From: Thamnidium elegans
Taxonomy: Eukaryota > Mucoromycota > Mucoromycetes > Mucorales > Mucoraceae
Assembly: GCA_025201345.1 (NCBI GenBank)
Contig: JAIXMG010000007.1
Coordinates: 992,001-1,056,000 of the forward strand
Direction: 5' to 3'
Length of the DNA stretch: 64,000 nucleotides
Shown: positions 31,847 to 42,941 of the stretch, in pieces
Numbering within the stretch: the stretch's first letter is position 1
How the letters are laid out: each line of letters opens with the position of its first letter
Notes under the pieces: generated by a model
The model's input: only the letters and a program-made list of their open reading frames with translations
Told to the model about the DNA's origin: nothing
Database searches by the model: none
Made by a program: the position numbers and the translations under genes

Positions 31847-31979
31847 ATGTCATCAACTCATGATGCCGTAAAGTTATTTTGGCCTTCACATCTATGTTCA
31901 CCAAAGACTGGACCTGGTTTTTTAATTGGGTGGTATAATACTACAACAACAATATGTGTTGCTTCCATTGTTTCAGGTT

Positions 31980-32011
<32 letters not shown>

Positions 32012-34737
32012 TGTTAATGATGAAGAAACAATAACATGTTGACTAGTTTTTTTTATTAGTTGAATGAAATGCAAGACTTGTTATCTGAATTTTGTATATC
32101 GGGAGAGCATTCTGAATTCACTTATATCAATAAAGTTTGTACTGTCACTCCACAAATTTTAGGTGTTTTGGTGGATGGACAGGGTGATTATCCAGTTCCT
32201 TCTTGTACAGATCAAGGTAAAAAAAAAAAAAAAAATGTATACGTGTAACGTATTTAATATATCAAATAGGACACGATGTTTGGTTAAAGGTAGCATTAGA
32301 TGATGCTTATGTACCTGTACCATTGTAAGTTTTCTTTTTTATAAAGATATACATGCCAAAAAGTTTTTTTGTCACTTAATTTATGCAAAATAGATCTGTC
32401 AATGTCAATGAGAAAAAGCTTGGATTTGATACGTACGAAGTTATATTTTACGAGCAACCCAACCCAAAGCGATTACAATTTTTGGCACTCGATCCATTAG
32501 AACTCGATATTACCTCTACAGATATGAACATCAGCAAGAACAAAAAACCGTTAACTAAAAAGCAACTAGAGGAACAATCGAACCTTAAAAAAATTATAGA
32601 TTTTGGGCACCAATTAAATAACGAAACCGAACCAGCTTCAGATGATCTTGGTATTGTGCTTGTGCAAATCAATTCATCGTATTTTTTGGAACACGGTGTA
32701 CAGTTATTAGTCACTCATCATAAACGTAAAAGTGCAACAAATTATGCTGCACTGGATCGTATCTCTCACTGGGTTTATTCAGCGTTTGATTATTTTGTAC
32801 ATACGATCATTACAAGTCCAAAAGGGTTTATTGGTTATCACGTTAAAAAAATTGTAGTGAGTTTATTCTTATCGATTTTGTTTATAATTTTGGGTTTGGC
32901 TGAGGTCACTTTGCACGCATTAAGTGTTCGATTACCTAAATTTATATTGAATGGTGTTGCCTTTAAAGACCTTTTTGCAGCCGGTAACTTTATAGTACTT
33001 TTTATTATATTAAATATTTGTATAACCTTTAGTATATATATATTTATATATCTATAGGCCAGCAAGTAGATTTGAGATTACAACAGCTGTTTTTTTGGCC
33101 TCGTCAGTATATGATGCTTAGAAAACAAAATTGGGCCAATACTGCAAAGACAAGAGCTTACTATATTAGGTATAAACAAGTCCCCCGTATATTTTTTTAA
33201 CTGTTGTCTCAACTGGTTTAGAATAGTTTTTATAATAGTATGTGGTTAGTTGCAAATGATATCATTATTGGGTTAGCTATAGGATCTTTTTTAATGGCGA
33301 ATAATGCTGCAATGGCAGATAGACTTCACCGAATTTTACATGTAAATACTCTCCTTTGCGATATATATATATATATATATATATATGCATAATGTTTTAA
33401 CGCGATAAAAACTATTAGAAATACACAGTAGAATCACTTCATTCCATGATGCTTTGGTTTTTAGAATCACCCGCGGGACTTAAACTAAACCACGAATTAG
33501 GTAGTTTTCTCAGTGAACTCTTTCTTTGGTTAATTAGATTATGGACACTTTGCACGCAAACCATCGAACCTTACACTCCGCATATTATTCACGCCATTGG
33601 GATCTCTGGAGTATTTGGCGTCACTATGATCATTTCACTTTCATCTGATTTTTTAGCATTTATGACGTTACATGTCTATTGCTTTTATATGGTAGCAGCT
33701 CGTATCTTTAATTGGCAATTAGTGATTTTAAACTCGTTGTTTAATTTGTTTCGTGGTAAGAAGAGGAATATTTTACGGAATCGAATTGATTCTTGTGATT
33801 ATGATTTGGATCAGTTGCTGTTGGGGACTAGTTTATTTACGTTGTTGATGTTTTTGTTTCCAACCGTTGTTATTTATTATTTGACATTTGCTTTGGTAAA
33901 AAAATTGTTTTTTTCTGATGTAGTAATTTTTTTTTTTATGTTTTTTAACATGCTTTTTTTTTTGTAGGGTAGAGTAGGTGTTATCTTTTTACAGGCAGTG
34001 ATGGAAACTATTTTGGCATTTTTTAATCACTTTCCATTATTTGCTATTATGTTACGAGTAAAAGATCCACATAGATTACCAGGTGGACTTGAATTTGAAA
34101 TATTTAGTCACGACAATTTCTTATGGGTGCATCACGGTATACTGCGTCGACTTAAACAAATCATATCAAAATTTAAATCCAAAGATAAAAAGGTACCAGC
34201 ACCAAAGAGACCAGCTAAAAAAAAGAAACGGTCTCTTAGTTTTAATATTCCTGGATTATCAAAGAAAAAAGTGCCTCATCGTGTTCCGATTGATGCTAGT
34301 AAAGGTGCATATCTTTGGATGCGGGTAAAGTATAAAAAGCGTGTGTATTATATAAAAGTCTAATGGCAATATTTTAGAATATGCCGATCCCATTAGGAGC
34401 TATCTTTTTTCAATATATGCTGCTATGGAAACGATTAAGTGCGCATTACTTTTCTGCTTATGTACTTAATTGTTTACTTCATGGTGAGCCTATTAAACCA
34501 ATACCAAAATTACAGGTAAAAGGAAATGAGAATAGAGTTTTTTATATATGCTAAAAAGTTTTTCTAGTACCCAATGCTTCCTGATACAAGGTAAAATAAT
34601 AACTATGCTAGTTAAAAAAAAAAAAAAAAAAAAAAAATGCATGCACTTACTTTTTTTATTTATATAGACCTAGTTTATCAAATCTTTGGCAAACACTGGA
34701 ATTAAATCTATGGGAGACTCGGCTTAAAAAGGACTAA
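31847..34737 (+). CDS. GPI1: GPI1/PIG-Q, subunit of GPI N-acetylglucosaminyltransferase
   Basis: Membrane subunit of the ER complex that puts GlcNAc on phosphatidylinositol, the first step of GPI-anchor synthesis. Eleven exons join in frame to 743 aa: 31847-31984, 32060-32216, 32270-32324, 32394-32983, 33058-33169, 33227-33341, 33419-33895, 33968-34324, 34378-34515, 34568-34590, 34668-34737. Family marks: an N-terminal FWPSHL...GFLIGWY, a hydrophobic segment (KIVVSLFLSILFIILGLAEV), the core RNRIDSCDYDLDQLLLGTSLFTLLMFLFPT, the HFPLFAIMLRVKDPHRLPGG motif, and IFFQYMLLWKRLSAHYFSAYVLNCLLHGE near the end. Several transmembrane helices. The Lys-rich loop (exon 8, about residues 615-650) is an insertion. 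Some introns hold T/A runs of 20 or more bases. Confidence 0.93.
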
Positions 34738-34792
34738 TATAATTGAATAAAATATTATCATGTAATATAATGTAGATGTAATCCTTAGAACG

Positions 34793-34823
<31 letters not shown>

Positions 34824-34926
34824 GGATTTTTCGATTATAATACAGTGATTTTTTATATAAACAAAAAAGTTTTACACCCAAAATATCGCAAAAACAGGTT
34901 TTTTATTCTATTTAATATGTAAAAGA

Positions 34927-36885
34927 CTAGGTACAATTATGCAAAGCATGCCGAACTCTTTTGTCACTGCAAAGTTCCTTGGCGTCTTTAAATAAAACAA
35001 TTTCGGTATCTTTAAGCAGGCCCCTTGCGTTCGATAAACGGTTCTGTAATTGCATAAGATTATGCGAAGGGGGAGGCGGTGATGATGCTGGCGCAGTAAC
35101 GAGATCGACGAGGTCATGAATATTATTTGATGGTGGTGCGGCGGCAATAGGATTGTGTCCTGTAAGTGTAGGTTCCAATACCAATTCTGCTATCTTGAAT
35201 GCTGTATTATCTGACATCTCTATATAATCTTCATCGTCATCATCCGTACTTGGTGGTGTTATAATGTTGGTGGAGGATTTAGATGTATCGTTGGAAGTAA
35301 AAAATAATGGAAATGAGGCACTTTTACCAGGACTTGTGGGACGGTACCTTCTCTTTTTCTTTGCGGGTTGATTTAACTGAGCTGCAGAAGTGATATCTCG
35401 TATAAATATTTTGATGACTTGACCAGGGAATTCGGTAGCTACGCGAGTATAAATCTCAAGGTCAATTTCACCCGAGTCACCGATTAAAATAAACTTTTTT
35501 TGAGGAAAGTCCCGCATAATTCCACAGATAGAGTCATGCTTAGACCGACCGGGTTTTTTAGAGGCACCTAATTTTGAAAGTAAACCTGTACTTTCTCTTA
35601 AATGAAAACTACCAGGTGGGAAATGATGGTTTGTCATAAAATTATTCAGCATGTGTGTTAATTGAAAAGGACTATTTGAGACGTAATGGAACGAGGCACC
35701 TAAATTATACTTTATATAATCGTTATTAAGTGTATATATTATATTTTTTTTTCTTCCTTACCCATTGTGAATATGTATCTGCCATGCCTGAAACTGCGCG
35801 GGTCGGATTAAAAAAAGTGTTTGTTAAGACAGTACGAGCACCAGCTAATACTTTTGTACATTTAATTGTATCATCTATATCAGAGATAATTGATACACCA
35901 GTTGGTTCAATCAAGTTGACTAGACCGTAACTTGTTGGAAAATTAGGCATTGTTTGTTTTTTCGATAGATCTAATGATTTAATTTTGATCATCCTTTCAT
36001 GACGGGATTCGGAGTTCCATTTTAAAACTTGGTTATGAGAGACATGTAATTCACCTGAAAAGACACCTGTACTTTCCGATATCAATGTGACACCTTTATT
36101 TGTTGTTCTTGATGTTTTTGGTGTTGGTGTCGTTAGTGTTGGTGCAGCTGGTGCAGTCGGTGTTGCTGTTGGTGTTGCTGTTGGTGTCGTTGTTTTTGTT
36201 GTTAGTGGTGTGTAATCATCATCATCTTCTTCTTCTGTACTGGTATTATTTAAAGAAGATGCAGTAGACGGATAAGTTGAGTTAAAAATAATAGGTTTGG
36301 TATCAATGGATTCAAGTAATGGATATTCAAATGATTTGTTCCACATTGTTGTTGTTGTTGTTGTTGCTGCTGTGGCATAAGATATTCTTCTTTTGTTACT
36401 AGTATTAATGGGATCTACTGCATGGGTTGCTTCAATATAAAAGTGTCGATTTCTTTTTCCGTTGGCTAAAAAGTATTTAAATCGATGTTCAAACATTTTA
36501 TTCGATAATTCGTTGGTTGATTTTTTTCCTGCGACACTCTTTGTAATGCCTAAGTTTTTTTTTTTGGTTTAGTTATAAAAAAGAAGTATATTATGTAGTA
36601 TGTAGTTTACCTTTTAATAACCTTTGTTTCGGTCCAGTTGTTTTTAAAGTAAGAGCCCATCCTTTCACACGAATTATCCATTTACTTGGGTCTTTGTTTT
36701 TATATTAGTTTTTTTTTGGATAGTATTTTTATATTAATACCTTGGGGGTTTCTTTTTGCATATGTTGGGAATAAGATACATTCACGGTGCTTTGGAATGG
36801 TTGTATTGGTTGATGATGATGATGATATGTACTGCAGTTGCTTTGGTAAGTTGAATTGATTTAGTGATTTCTGTGATTTATACAT
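34927..36885 (-). CDS. APP1: APP1-type phosphatidate phosphatase
   Basis: Mg2+-dependent phosphatidate phosphatase of the APP1/DUF2183 family; yeast App1 acts at cortical actin patches during endocytosis. Four exons, 36885-36741, 36691-36611, 36549-35762, 35709-34927, give 598 aa. Domain order: N-terminal WIIRVKGWALTLK segment; catalytic DxDxT motif SDIDDTIK at about residue 305; YNLGASFHYVSNSPFQL bridging exons 3 and 4; then the second motif GDSGEIDLEIYTRVA. A Thr/Pro-rich low-complexity region with repeated TPTATPTAT lies ahead of the catalytic part; the C-terminus is Pro/Ser-rich, as in yeast. Intron acceptors were placed to keep these motifs in frame: the obvious AG just before GTGCC at exon 4 would hit a stop. 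Confidence 0.9.
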
Positions 36886-37020
36886 AATAATAGTACATTT
36901 TTTTTACAGAAAAAGAGAAAAAAAAAGAAAGAAAAAAATAAAATAAAAAATAAAAAGGCTTTTTTCAAAGCATTTTTATTACTCCGATGGCTTTTTTTTA
37001 AAGGTTGATTTTTGTTACAG

Positions 37021-38274
37021 CTAAAAAAAAAAAGGGTTCAGTGTTTGTTTTTGCGGGGGGGAGGGGGGGAAAGGAAAATATTTATTACTTCTTTTGTTAT
37101 TAACTGCATTTTGTTCCAAGGTTTTAACAATGTTTTTTAAGCGGTCACGTACTGCATGTGCTTCGGCTAACTTTGATTTTAATTCGTCTACTGTGCCATC
37201 TACTTTTTTAATGTCACCCCTCTTTTTCTCAATTTCGTATAATCTATCTGCAATTGATGTGTTGATATGCTAAAGTAAAGAGAATTGTTTAAGTAACCTC
37301 TTTAATTTGAAGTTCAGTATATAATGTTTACCTCCATTTTACTCTTTAATAATCTGGTTTCGGTCTCTGCTTCTTCAAATGCAATTGATACCTTATCAAT
37401 GCTAGTCTAAAAAATATTTTATATTTCAGCACCAAAAAAGAAATACCAAAAAAAAAACAAAAAACAAAAAAAAACTACCTTTAAATGTTCATTATCAGCA
37501 GTTTCTTGATCTAATTGCTTTGATGCGTTTACTAATTTGTATCTAGCATCACGTACTTCAATTTCAAGTGTATTTAATCTACGTGCAAAGTTTAATTTGT
37601 TGTCTTCTAACTTTTGATACTCTATACGTTGATTTGCATGAAGATCAGAGATATCTACTCCATGATTTCTTTCAATAGTCTATAAATAAAAACAAATTAG
37701 TTACTAATATAATTTTTGTTGTTATCAACATACTGTAAGTTCTGTTCGTAAAGATGCTGCCTTTTGAAGCGCATCTTTTTCTTGTGATTCTTTTTCGTCT
37801 CTGGTTACTTCCAACTCTCTTCTAAATTTTGTTAAACCTTCCACTATTTAAAAATAAAATGTATTAGTGTATATTCAAATAATGTTCCTTTTTTTAAACG
37901 TACATCGTTCCATATTTAACTTGTATAAATTGGTCATGTCTTGTACTTTGCCCTATAATAATATATACACATTAAAAAAAAAAAAGAAGTAAAAGAAGAG
38001 GAAAAGAAATAAAGCTTACCCTCAAATCCCAAGAAGGTCTTTCTTTTAATACAGAAGCTTTAGTATGATATGATTTTGCTAATGGATCTGTCTCTGCTAA
38101 TGTGGTTTTTCTTCTTTTAGAAGGTTTTGGTGAAGCTAATTGAGCTGTAATGGCTCTATCACGAGCTTGTGATGCTTTTGTTGGTATGACGCGTGGTGGT
38201 GGTTGTTGTGGAGCTGCTCTTTTCATTTTTGTATTATTTGACGATGTTGCGCTTCGTTTTCTACTTTCAACCAT
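37021..38274 (-). CDS. Coiled-coil protein with a kinesin-14-like tail but no motor domain
   Basis: Six exons, 38274-38020, 37952-37904, 37843-37734, 37679-37479, 37406-37332, 37269-37021, join to 312 aa. Residues 1-75 are basic and Ser/Pro-rich (nuclear-localisation-like SKRRKTTL); then KERPSWDLRGKVQDMTNLYKLN, resembling the 'RPAWDLKG' tail-to-stalk junction of kinesin-14 (KIFC1/Kar3), then about 200 residues of continuous coiled coil. Where a motor would start the frame ends after a Pro-rich tail from a C-run (37054-37069), and no motor exon is seen. It could be a non-motor partner of a kinesin-14, a truncated gene, or an unrelated spindle coiled coil. The last 20 codons may be an artefact of the homopolymer. 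Confidence 0.65.
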
Positions 38275-38360
38275 TATAAATATAAAAAAAGAAAAAGGGT
38301 GTGCGCGAAAAAAAAAAAAATACAACAGAAAAATTTGTGTGTTCTTTGAAAAGTCACGTG

Positions 38361-41300
38361 TTATTTATTGAGAAGAGGATCGGAAATTGAAATAACAGGT
38401 AATTGAATCATTGTTGATTTTCCAGTAGTTAATCTTTGCCTTTTTATAGTAGTAGATAAAGAGATGGAATCATCAATGATACTATTTGATTTTTTTATCA
38501 TAGTATCGTCATCATAATTATCAGTTTTAAATTTTTGAGAACCTTCCCAAACATAGGATAAGAAATCAAGTTCCAAGTTATCACGGTCTACTAAATCCAT
38601 CCAATAACTATCAATGTGATGCCAAGGTTGATCTTGTTCTAATTTACCATAACACAATTTTAACCTGTTAAGGTCATAATGTGTGGGTAGATTATCTATA
38701 TTTGTTTTTTCTAATGAGAGTAGATCTGCATTACCAAGCCAAAGCCACATGGCATAAAAAGTTTGTTGTAATACTTCGGCATTTGTAGTTGTATGACCCG
38801 ACGACATCTTTTGACTATAATAAGTTTGTACATTTGCAATATAGTTTCTTAATTTTGTAATCCATTCAGAGATTTTTGTAAAGCAAAGTGAACCCAAAGT
38901 AATCTTATCTATACGTTGGTAGTATAAACAAAAGAACATTTGTAAATACAATGGTAGTAATACATGGTCTACTGGCAAAACCAATATATGTTGTAACCAA
39001 CGATAAATGGAAAGGAATTCTATTGGTTTCTTTTGTACCGTCATTAATTTATATACAGATTGTATATTATCCAATAGATCATTGTTGTTGCTCGATATCA
39101 CCTGACTTATTTGGTCACGATAAGGGTCCTTTTCTATCACTGTTTCCATCACAAGTGCTTCAAATGCAAACCAGTAGGATTGTGTCTCAATACCGGGTGC
39201 CTTGTTAAATGTATTGGCTTTCAAATTGAGTACTGACCATTCACCTATCAATAAACTAGGATATATGGATTCTGTTACTGGTATCATTGTCTTTATAAAT
39301 CGAGTGATTCTAGGTGAACTACTAGTTGCCGTTTTGATAGTACTTTCCATTCGTTTCCTTTCTTCAATCAACATATCATATACTAACCGATGTCTATTTA
39401 AAGTAAAAGCAAGTTTACATAACGTATCAACGACAGAAACATATGAGCTATGCCACATCCAATCTGATTTTAGAAATACTGTCTTTAACCAAGAATGAAG
39501 TACTAAATCAACATAGGAGAATCCATGGCCACTTTCATCTAACAAGTTACTGACAGAATCAATTAAATGAGCTTGCCAAACATGAGACCCAATAATAATA
39601 CCAACACCTGTAACAGTTATTGATTTTTCAAGTTTCTTGTTGTTGTTGTTATTACGTATACGATTGCTGGCAGCTTTTGTCAAGACTGGATCATTTCTTA
39701 ATTCAACCATATGTTTAAAGAAATCAGCCAAACTATCATCATTAAAGAAATCATCACCGTGCATATACACAAACGAAGGAATAATCTCACTAAATGTTTG
39801 AATAATTGCTTCTGGTTTACCTCGTTTTAAAATAGTCAAGAGCTTCATCCATCCGTCACCAGCTGAAAACCGTAAGAAATGTCGACTGGTAACTGATAAA
39901 AGGAATGAGATGTAAATTAATAATGCACTATGTGAGGAAGAAACATCATTATAACTGTTTAAAATTAGTTTTAAAAATGGTAAGGTAATTGATTTCTCTA
40001 TTTCAGTGGCTCGAGTAGAGACTGGACAATCGTAGAGTTTTAGTTGTAAAGCGATGGACCATGCCCAATCAATCATTTCATTGGCTACACTGGTTGTTGT
40101 ACTGGCATAGTTAGATTTAAGTAACAAGATTTGATCTGCAATAGGCAAGTATGTAGAGACAGCAGATGTGACAGAACCTACTAGTTCAATTGCACCCTTA
40201 TTCTCTCGATGAATAGCTGTGGTCGTATCTGGTAAAGGTTGAAATTTTTGACAGGTGTCTAATAAGATGAATGCAATTTCTTCGTGAATATCATAAGATA
40301 GAAAAGGTTGTTTACGATTATGCCATGGTTGAGATTTGGAAACAGTAGGATCCACTGATTCATCAATATAACCAAAATTCAAGTGTCCGATAACATATTT
40401 TGCTAATTGAATTTGAGCATGTTGTGTTGTCATGTTGGGTTGTTCTTGTGACAACAGATTATGCAGTAACTTTAAATCGTCCTTTAAAATAACCCAGTGA
40501 TTTAAATCAAGTGAATGAAATAAATAAAGAGCCATACGTTCCATGACAGTGATATGTTGTACAGTCCATCGAAACAATAAGGAAATAACAAAAGTGTGAT
40601 ACTGACAAATAGGGACCAAACTATCACGTACATCCTTGTAAAATACTTCACGCAAGTTTTTATCGATAAATGCAACTGTAAATAAAGTATAAGTTATTAT
40701 GGAAACAATACAAGTTGAAAGAATATTCTTGTTGGATTCATCTACAAATTTGATTTGATCTATACCAGATGGTATACAGGTAGCAATATTAGTTAAACAA
40801 TTCAACATGAAATAGCCTTGTACTTGGTTATCTGCTAATTCGTATTGAAAGCGAGTGATACAAGGCAAATTATCATCTAATATTTGATTTAAACTAGTTG
40901 GTTTTGTCGTTATATTCTTGATTTGTAACAGATAGATGGTGATGTCCCAAAGCGAATCCGTAGATAATGCTTTAAATGGTATATTGGGTAAAAAGAACCA
41001 ACCTACTTGTTTTAAACTATAGAATTCATGAACAAGTCGAGTAATAAAACTATCAATTTGTTCTTGATAGTTTGTTGCAATTAAAGTAGAATCAATCAAC
41101 ATAATGGATAAGTGAATAATGGTTTGTGATAATAGTTTTACTAAACTCTTCATGGTGGATAATTGTTGAATAGCCTTGATTAATAAGTCGGTCATTTTAT
41201 TGGTTAAAGCAAATATGGTTTCAGCGTCAATGTCTTTATTGGTGGATTCGTATACTAGTTTGTTAAATGTATAATCGATAGCCAACTGATCTAGTACAGC

Positions 41301-41921
41301 AAGGTAATCATCTTCTAGCCATTGCTGGTTATCGATAAATACAATTTCAAGTATCTCAATATAATCATTTATATTCTTTAGATGGTTAAATTGAATTAAA
41401 GGTACAGCCCAAGTTGAGATATTGCTTGTGGTTGTTAATAATTGTAAGATGATCTTCTTGTCAGACTTTGTACAAATGTGCGTATAAACGGTCATGACGT
41501 TTTTTAACCAATCATGTAATACAATATCATCTTGCTGTTTATCGAAGTCTAATAAAGTAGTAATCATTTTCATTAAACACTCTTTATCGGTCTTTCTGTG
41601 AGGATCGTTATTAAATAATAAAGTGTTGTTGTTTAGTTCAGTACGAGAAAATAAGTTCCAAAGAATATTGTCAATATAAAGTTGTACATCTTGCTTGCTG
41701 TTTTCAACTTCTAACCTTCTCTTGTTTAAAAGGGTATCGACATCTAGTTTTAGTTTATTCAATAGTTGATTTACTTTATCTTCATCTGCTGTTGTCACTT
41801 TGTTGTTGTTTGTAATGGCTTTTTCCGAAGTGTTTACTGTTTCTTGTTTAATACTGATTTCTTGTAATTCATCAATACTTTTCTTATATTTTAATAATAA
41901 CGAGTTTAATTCTTTATCCAT
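38361..41921 (-). CDS. Large intronless helical protein, probably EPG5-like
   Basis: 1186 codons with no intron and no stop, notable among neighbours with 4-11 introns. Predominantly Leu/Ile-rich helical repeats, no signal peptide. The C-terminal third (about residues 1000-1060, IEFLSIYRWLQHILVLPVDHVLLPLYLQMFFCLYYQR) resembles the 'YRW...P.DHPLLPL..Q.FF.LYL.R' stretch of EPG5, and WFFLPNIPFKALS fits the same family. EPG5 is a Rab7 effector that tethers autophagosomes to late endosomes/lysosomes in animals. This protein is under half the length of animal EPG5 (about 2,600 aa), so it would be only a C-terminal part. Recognition is from memory of those motifs. Its start is 141 bp from the divergent KH-protein gene. 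Confidence 0.5.
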   Translation of the reverse strand: MDKELNSLLLKYKKSIDELQEISIKQETVNTSEKAITNNNKVTTADEDKVNQLLNKLKLDVDTLLNKRRLEVENSKQDVQLYIDNILWNLFSRTELNNNTLLFNNDPHRKTDKECLMKMITTLLDFDKQQDDIVLHDWLKNVMTVYTHICTKSDKKIILQLLTTTSNISTWAVPLIQFNHLKNINDYIEILEIVFIDNQQWLEDDYLAVLDQLAIDYTFNKLVYESTNKDIDAETIFALTNKMTDLLIKAIQQLSTMKSLVKLLSQTIIHLSIMLIDSTLIATNYQEQIDSFITRLVHEFYSLKQVGWFFLPNIPFKALSTDSLWDITIYLLQIKNITTKPTSLNQILDDNLPCITRFQYELADNQVQGYFMLNCLTNIATCIPSGIDQIKFVDESNKNILSTCIVSIITYTLFTVAFIDKNLREVFYKDVRDSLVPICQYHTFVISLLFRWTVQHITVMERMALYLFHSLDLNHWVILKDDLKLLHNLLSQEQPNMTTQHAQIQLAKYVIGHLNFGYIDESVDPTVSKSQPWHNRKQPFLSYDIHEEIAFILLDTCQKFQPLPDTTTAIHRENKGAIELVGSVTSAVSTYLPIADQILLLKSNYASTTTSVANEMIDWAWSIALQLKLYDCPVSTRATEIEKSITLPFLKLILNSYNDVSSSHSALLIYISFLLSVTSRHFLRFSAGDGWMKLLTILKRGKPEAIIQTFSEIIPSFVYMHGDDFFNDDSLADFFKHMVELRNDPVLTKAASNRIRNNNNNKKLEKSITVTGVGIIIGSHVWQAHLIDSVSNLLDESGHGFSYVDLVLHSWLKTVFLKSDWMWHSSYVSVVDTLCKLAFTLNRHRLVYDMLIEERKRMESTIKTATSSSPRITRFIKTMIPVTESIYPSLLIGEWSVLNLKANTFNKAPGIETQSYWFAFEALVMETVIEKDPYRDQISQVISSNNNDLLDNIQSVYKLMTVQKKPIEFLSIYRWLQHILVLPVDHVLLPLYLQMFFCLYYQRIDKITLGSLCFTKISEWITKLRNYIANVQTYYSQKMSSGHTTTNAEVLQQTFYAMWLWLGNADLLSLEKTNIDNLPTHYDLNRLKLCYGKLEQDQPWHHIDSYWMDLVDRDNLELDFLSYVWEGSQKFKTDNYDDDTMIKKSNSIIDDSISLSTTIKRQRLTTGKSTMIQLPVISISDPLLNK

Positions 41922-42062
41922 TTGAAAAAAAGGTGCGTCATAACAAAAAAAAAAAAAAATAGTTTAAAAAATCGCCTTTATATTTTTTTTATTTTCACTC
42001 CTCTTTTTTCCCTTTTTTTTTTTTTTTTTTTAAGCAAAAAAAAAAGTCATGTTATAATAATA
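41922..42062. promoter_or_regulatory. Compact divergent promoter
   Basis: 141 bp between the EPG5-like gene (minus) and the KH-protein gene (plus), with long A-runs and T-runs (41949-41959, 42015-42031) and nothing else. The two genes must share or overlap their control regions. Confidence 0.5.
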
Positions 42063-42902
42063 ATGCCTCACCTTACGACATATTCCTTTTGTTTTAACAG
42101 CTTGAACAATACCACAATACTTCGCGATCGTTTAAAAGCACTTTACCCTCAATTAACATCAATCTATTTAACTCATTCCAACAAGTATAGTTGTTTAACT
42201 CTATCAGGCACTGCTACTAATATATTAAACGCAAGAGCTGATGTTTTAAAACTATTACCCACTGAAGTAAAGTATATCCATACACTCATATATACATATG
42301 TATATATATATTTATTTACATATATTACTTAATAGGTTACTCTATCTATTCATTCACTCTTTCCTGGTTTGGCTTACAGAAATATAGCAAGAAATAGATT
42401 ACATGAACAACTTGAAACTATTGCGATAAAACTAACTATTCAAATTGTTGTCGATTATAATCAAATTGTATTAAGATTAATAGGTCCGATAGATAAAGTG
42501 GAATTAGCGCGTATAGATGTATTAGTCTTTTTTGACCACTTGGTAAAACCAAAAAAACTTTTTATTGTGTGCCTATATATTTAATTTTTCTATTGTAAAA
42601 TAGCTGGGTTTGCATTCAAATTCAATCACGATGCCTTTATACGGCCTAAGTGTACTTGGTAATAGACATGCACAAACACTCTCTATTATGGAAGACACTG
42701 GATCCAATATCTATTTACCGTCACCTTGGTCTAAAATTACTCAGCCATCTGACGCTGAATCTGAAAGTATCATCCATGTTACAGGTAACACAATTGAAGA
42801 AGTACAAAAAGCGACTACTCTACTTAAAAAAATGCTTCCACAAAAGGTATTTATATACAAACATTCATCTATATATATACATTCATAGTATTGTTATTGT
42901 TC

Positions 42903-42941
<39 letters not shown>

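Noticed and set aside
33362..33387. (AT)n run in a GPI1 intron as possible regulatory site
   Set aside because: Simple microsatellite inside intron 6.
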